From Melampsora larici-populina 98AG31 (lineage: Eukaryota > Basidiomycota > Pucciniomycetes > Pucciniales > Melampsoraceae): a stretch of 64,000 nt of DNA. The stretch is taken from NCBI RefSeq assembly GCF_000204055.1, contig NW_006768771.1, forward strand, positions 1,335,259 to 1,399,258, read 5' to 3'. Position numbers and translations under genes: made by a program. Below the pieces are notes generated by a model. The model worked only from the letters and a program-made list of their open reading frames with translations. It made no database searches and had not been told where the DNA came from. Shown here in pieces: positions 59,903 through 64,000 of the stretch (positions are counted from its first letter, which is position 1; each line of letters opens with the position of its first letter).

Positions 59903-62900
59903 ATGCCACGTAACGATTACCGTCTTTCTGGGTATGATGCTGATATGTTTGGCAACCGACGAACCCGTCAACGACAAAACAACACCGCACCACCAGGTAT
60001 GACCCGCCCTGAAGCTTTGAGGATTGCTCAAGAGCTTGGTTTCCTCAAACGTCCAACACCCCTGCTTCCCTCTGCCACAGAAGATGACAATGATGGGTGG
60101 GAAGACACAAATGATTGTATCCATGAAGAAATATTCCATGAAGAAATCACAGACTTCTCCGGCGACCAATATGCTAGCCATCAAAAATCACTTCGACATG
60201 CTGAAGCCCGAGCCAGGCGGCAACAAAAGTGGAAGGCACTTGAAACCCAACTGACGGCAACATATCTCCACCTTCAATACTCTACATGTAATTGGACAAA
60301 GCCGTACTCATATTTGTCCAATGAGGTTCAATGCAAGTGTCCTTCTGACAAACTTCGACGGCGACGAGTTGACCTGATTGACCTTCTCAGTAAGTAGTTA
60401 TTTTTGTTCTGTTCCGTTCTAGTTTATTGACTATCACTTTGCACATTGGCTTAGGTCACACTAGAAGACGTCGAGTCACATTCTGTGGTTGTCTACCCGA
60501 TGTGATACGTCTTCTTCACCTTGGTTACATAGCTGGCTCACCTCAGTTTCCTCGCACCGCCTTCTCTGTCCGGCTAGTCCAATTCCACCATCACCTCTGG
60601 AACCACCTATCAGTATCAACTTCAGGCTTTATTGACACACTGATGTCCTTTTTGGACGAACAATGTCATTCAAGATTGACACCCGAACAAATCAAGGGAA
60701 GACACCAGAAGAATGTCAATCGCAATCTCAGACGTCCTTTCACTCAAGCAATTGACGCCTACCGTCGAATTCTCGTTGGTCAACAAACTCTATACGAAGA
60801 AGGCCTTCAACTATCCCCCCTAGATATCTCTGCTGCTCGTTGTCCTCGGTGCTTTGGTCCAGCAGATGGAGAAGTCAAGGTGTCTCCCAACAAACCTGAC
60901 TTTATCATTGCAATGGACAGTAATTTTCAACACCGCCACCAGTCTCACGCCAGCAAAGACTCGCTTCAAGACGACCAATATCCTCACTTCTTCATTCCAC
61001 CTAGCAAGCTTGAAAAAGACGTTGTTGCTTGTCGAGAAACCGACAATCAAGCCAATAATCTTAAGGTGTGTATCTTTTTTTCTGTTTCATCTCAATTCCA
61101 TCAACACTGATGGTGTCTTTGAATTTAGACTTCGTGTTCTGATTCCCATACCGCCGCCAACGATGTTCGGAATAGCACATCATGGGACATATGTGATGAT
61201 ACAGGTCTATTTGCAAGTGCATGTCGTCATGATGTTCCTCTTCAATTTGTGAATATCTATCAAAGTGGTGAAAAGTGAGCTTTGAATCACGTACCAAGCA
61301 AAAAAACAAGCCAAGACCTAATGTGCCTTTACGTTTAGACTCTATTACCCTGTGGGAATTCTCAAACAGCTTCGAGAACTGTACCCTGACAAGTTTATTG
61401 GTGTACTCTATGATATCGGCTGCCACCTCGATGTACATATAGCAAAGGTCAGTCTTTGTCTCATCACGGCTTATAACTCACCAGCTAGCAACTAATCAAA
61501 AGTGATTGAATTTTTAATTTCAGCGTGGGCTATTTCATGACGAGGATATCAAGAAGATGAAGTTTGGGACTTCCGTATTCCACGCATACGTGCATCAGTG
61601 GGCCTGTCAAATTATGTACCACCCTCGCTTCAACGAGTATTGGGGGCTTTCCAATGGTGAGGGCCTCGAGAGGCTTTGGTCATTTTTATCCGCTCTCGTT
61701 GCCCCCCTTCGCATCTCCACTAGGCTTCATCGGATACTGGCTATCCATTGGCGCGCTGTATTTTATTCTTCCAAGGTTAACAAAGGAGCTGGTAAGATTA
61801 AATTTAATTCTATAACGTCTATACTTATCTGATGTGGGCTTGATACAATAGGAACATGGCTTCAAAAACGATTTCAAAATGCTGTGAAGGTCTCTAGAGA
61901 AGCCCAATCCTCTTTGAATTCCCTCTTTGATATGGACAACCCAGCCTTACCTGGAAACAAGTATTCAGCCGATTTTTTCCGTGGGCAGTGGGCTTCCGAG
62001 CGCGAAGCATACACAAGTAAGCAGACAGTCTTGTTGAAGCAACAGTTAGAACTTGGTCGTCTATTATCTTTACAAGATGAACTAGAAGCTGAGTGGTAAG
62101 TCGATTCATATATACTAGGATTTATAATTATTGACAGTGTTGTTTTTTTGGCAGGTTAAAGCCAATGCTTACACCTGAACAGGTTCTTGCTAGACTTCGG
62201 TCCACAGCTGATCTGAAAGAGCGAATTGATAAGCAGGCGGCAAAAGTAGGCACTGCAAATGTTCTGGGATTAGAAAACAAGCAGAAAGCATTCCTCAAGC
62301 TCTGGTACAGTAAGCACGAAGTTGGGCTGAAGTATATTGCCATATGTGAGGAAAAGCGACCACTCCAACAGAGTCGCACAGATGGACATGAATCAAATCT
62401 AGGTAAGTCACAAATTGGAACGAAATTCAATACAAGTGCGAAGCTTACTACTCTCCCTTCCAACTAGGACATAAGGGAAAGACCAATTTGCTTGTTGCAC
62501 TTCGGAAGCATGTAACACAGCTTAAGAAAGTTGTTGAAACATATCAAACTCGTCGGGCGGAATACCACGTGGAATATCCACACCATCAGCTCCCAGAAAA
62601 TATTGATTATAACGATCTAATTCATATCCAAGCAGATCATCCCTTCTGGAACGACTCTCTCTTCACAAAACTGGAAGCACCTTGGGCAGTAGATCCAAAG
62701 ACGAGACATGGCATGCAGCAAGTTGCATATGCTGATCGAGCAACCAAGGAGCTCAGGCGGCTTGGCTGGGAGGCTCGCCAAGCTATGCGTTGGGCAATCA
62801 CGAGCCACAATCAAATCTGGAGGACTCTCCTTTCTTTGAAATCGGTACCAAACTCTGACCCAATCCTAGCGACTACTCTGACCTCTCACCCCACACTTTC

Positions 62901-63330
62901 ATGTTTACCTCCTCTGGCTCGTCAGAAAGCAGCTACTGTGGTCATCAACAATCGGTTTGTTAAAATGGCAAACCTACAGCTCATGTGGAATGAAGGACTA
63001 CTTGAAGTTTTTTCTCGGACACATCATAGCCAAGTTGGAGATGAAGACCTCAAGAAAACATGGGAAAATCAGATAGATCATATCACAACTCTCCTCAAAG
63101 AGGGACATCTGTCTATGATTCCTGGTGATATTGATACAGCTACGGAAGAAGAGGTTACAGAAGAAGAGGATATGGACGAGGACGATATCGAAGGCCAGAA
63201 TTCTGTGATTATCAACGATGATGACAGTAGCTCAGATGGTGAGCATGATGATGCAGTTTCTGGGCTTATACACGAGCTGGATTTGATAGATATTAGTTCT
63301 GCTGTAAACCCAGCAACACTGTTTGAATAG
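59903..63330 (+). CDS. KDZ-family transposase with CxC1-type cysteine cluster
   Basis: KDZ (Kyakuja-Dileera-Zisupton) transposases move DNA elements in basidiomycetes. Eight exons (59903-60389, 60455-61065, 61129-61274, 61339-61447, 61524-61791, 61852-62095, 62155-62402, 62468-63330) give 991 aa without interruption. The N-terminal third carries a Cys cluster (C-x4-WTK ... CKC ... FCGCLPDVIRLLHLGYI) like the CxC1 domain linked to KDZ enzymes. The catalytic core shows FIIAMDSNFQHRH (Asp), CRHDVPLQFVNIYQSGEK, GVLYDIGCHLDVHIAK (Asp) and GLSNGEGLERLWSF (Glu). The C-terminus is acidic. The intact frame across all exons suggests a recent or still selected copy. TIRs were not found by eye. Confidence 0.9.
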
Positions 63331-64000
63331 TCATAGTAATACCATATGTTGTATTTTTACTCTATCTGCTAAAATGTAACATGAACATTTGTGAGAAATT
63401 GATGATCAAGAAAGTTATCTTATGATATCGAAAATGAGAAGGTAAAATTACAAGTCCCATACACTATATATGTATCTGGTGTCTGGTAGTACTGTAGGTA
63501 TCTCCAGCCTGCAAAAGGTTGACCAAGGATAGTAAGCTTTAAAAAGAAGAGTGTCAATTGAGCTGAAGCCTTACCAACCAAGTTGCAAAAAAATCAGAGT
63601 GGTTGTAACATGTCGTGGAGTCGATTTGGATCGTAACGGGTTTATTGGCTAACATCTCACTTGGCCTTCTGCGATAGTGTCCTAGGCGCACAGAAGTACT
63701 AAAGGAAACCATCTGGAAAGATTTCCTACGCGCACAGAAGTACTGAAAGGAAAAGTTTCATACACTGCGGGAAAAGCCCTGACGCCCGCCAGGCTCACGC
63801 CAACCTGACGTGAGCCGCGGGCTGGCCCCGAGCTTGACGTAAGCACATGTATTGGCGTACGCACACCCGAGCCTGACGAAGACCACGAGACCCTTGACGT
63901 CAACCACGTTTGGTTGACGTCCGCCATTCATCTAACTACACATCTCCCAAATCAAAATCCCCCCAAACCAAACGTCCAACACCATCACCATTCATCCTAA
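63331..64000. other. Downstream region with direct repeat and TGACG cluster
   Basis: No gene is supported. GCGCACAGAAGTACT occurs twice (63686-63700, 63730-63744), each followed by (G)AAAGGAAA. From 63,780 the sequence turns GC-rich with six TGACG words (63780, 63806, 63835, 63874, 63895, 63915), one within a TGACGTCA palindrome. It could be the end of the KDZ element, another element's terminus, or a promoter for a gene beyond the window. Confidence 0.4.

Overview
The window looks like a transposon-rich, AT-rich fungal nuclear genome, most likely a rust fungus (Pucciniales, Melampsora-like). Evidence: genes with many short GT-AG introns (about 55-100 nt), basidiomycete-type proteins, a CxC1/KDZ transposase, and many MITE-like inverted repeats. 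The organism is an inference. Gene models below were joined by hand from splice sites, and each complete model gives an intact reading frame.

Layout. 1-0.29 kb: 3' end of a Tc1/mariner-type transposase. 0.8-3.5 kb (-): uncharacterised 791-aa protein with a C-terminal SAM-like segment. 5.2-7.9 kb (+): secreted S28 serine peptidase with 12 exons. 9.1-10.3 kb (+): Rho4-type GTPase. 10.3-14.8 kb: gene-poor, repeats only. 14.8-18.0 kb (+): KEX2 proprotein convertase. 19.4-22.6 kb (-): a 5-oxoprolinase-like protein that has only the HyuA half. 23.7-26.6 kb (-): MAK5/DDX24 DEAD-box helicase, divergent from the class I histone deacetylase RPD3 (27.2-32.3 kb, +), which carries an unusual roughly 880-residue tail. 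32.8-36.1 kb (+): 6-phosphofructo-2-kinase/fructose-2,6-bisphosphatase. 36-45 kb: gene-poor, with several inverted-repeat elements and a remarkable cassette array at 37.7-38.25 kb. 45.6-47.0 kb (+): GID4/VID24. 48.9-54.8 kb: nested transposons (a Harbinger-type element with 74-bp terminal repeats, a decayed Ty3/gypsy element inside it, and a GC-rich hAT-type MITE beside it). 55.9-57.5 kb (-): secreted six-hairpin glycosidase-like protein. 57.9-59.65 kb: a TIR element. 59.9-63.3 kb (+): an apparently intact CxC1-KDZ transposase gene.

The host genes are mostly housekeeping. Two have linked roles in glucose metabolism: PFKFB sets fructose-2,6-bisphosphate, and GID4 is the substrate receptor of the ubiquitin ligase that removes gluconeogenic enzymes. 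KEX2 matures secreted precursors, and the two other secreted enzymes (S28 peptidase and glycosidase) are plausible secretome members. No gene cluster or operon-like unit is evident.

The most unusual structure is at 37,707-38,245. On the minus strand an intron-bearing three-segment sequence lies next to a copy of itself from which both GT-AG introns are exactly missing and whose last segment is duplicated head to tail. This looks like a reverse-transcribed spliced RNA beside its source, or alternatively like paired intron gain.
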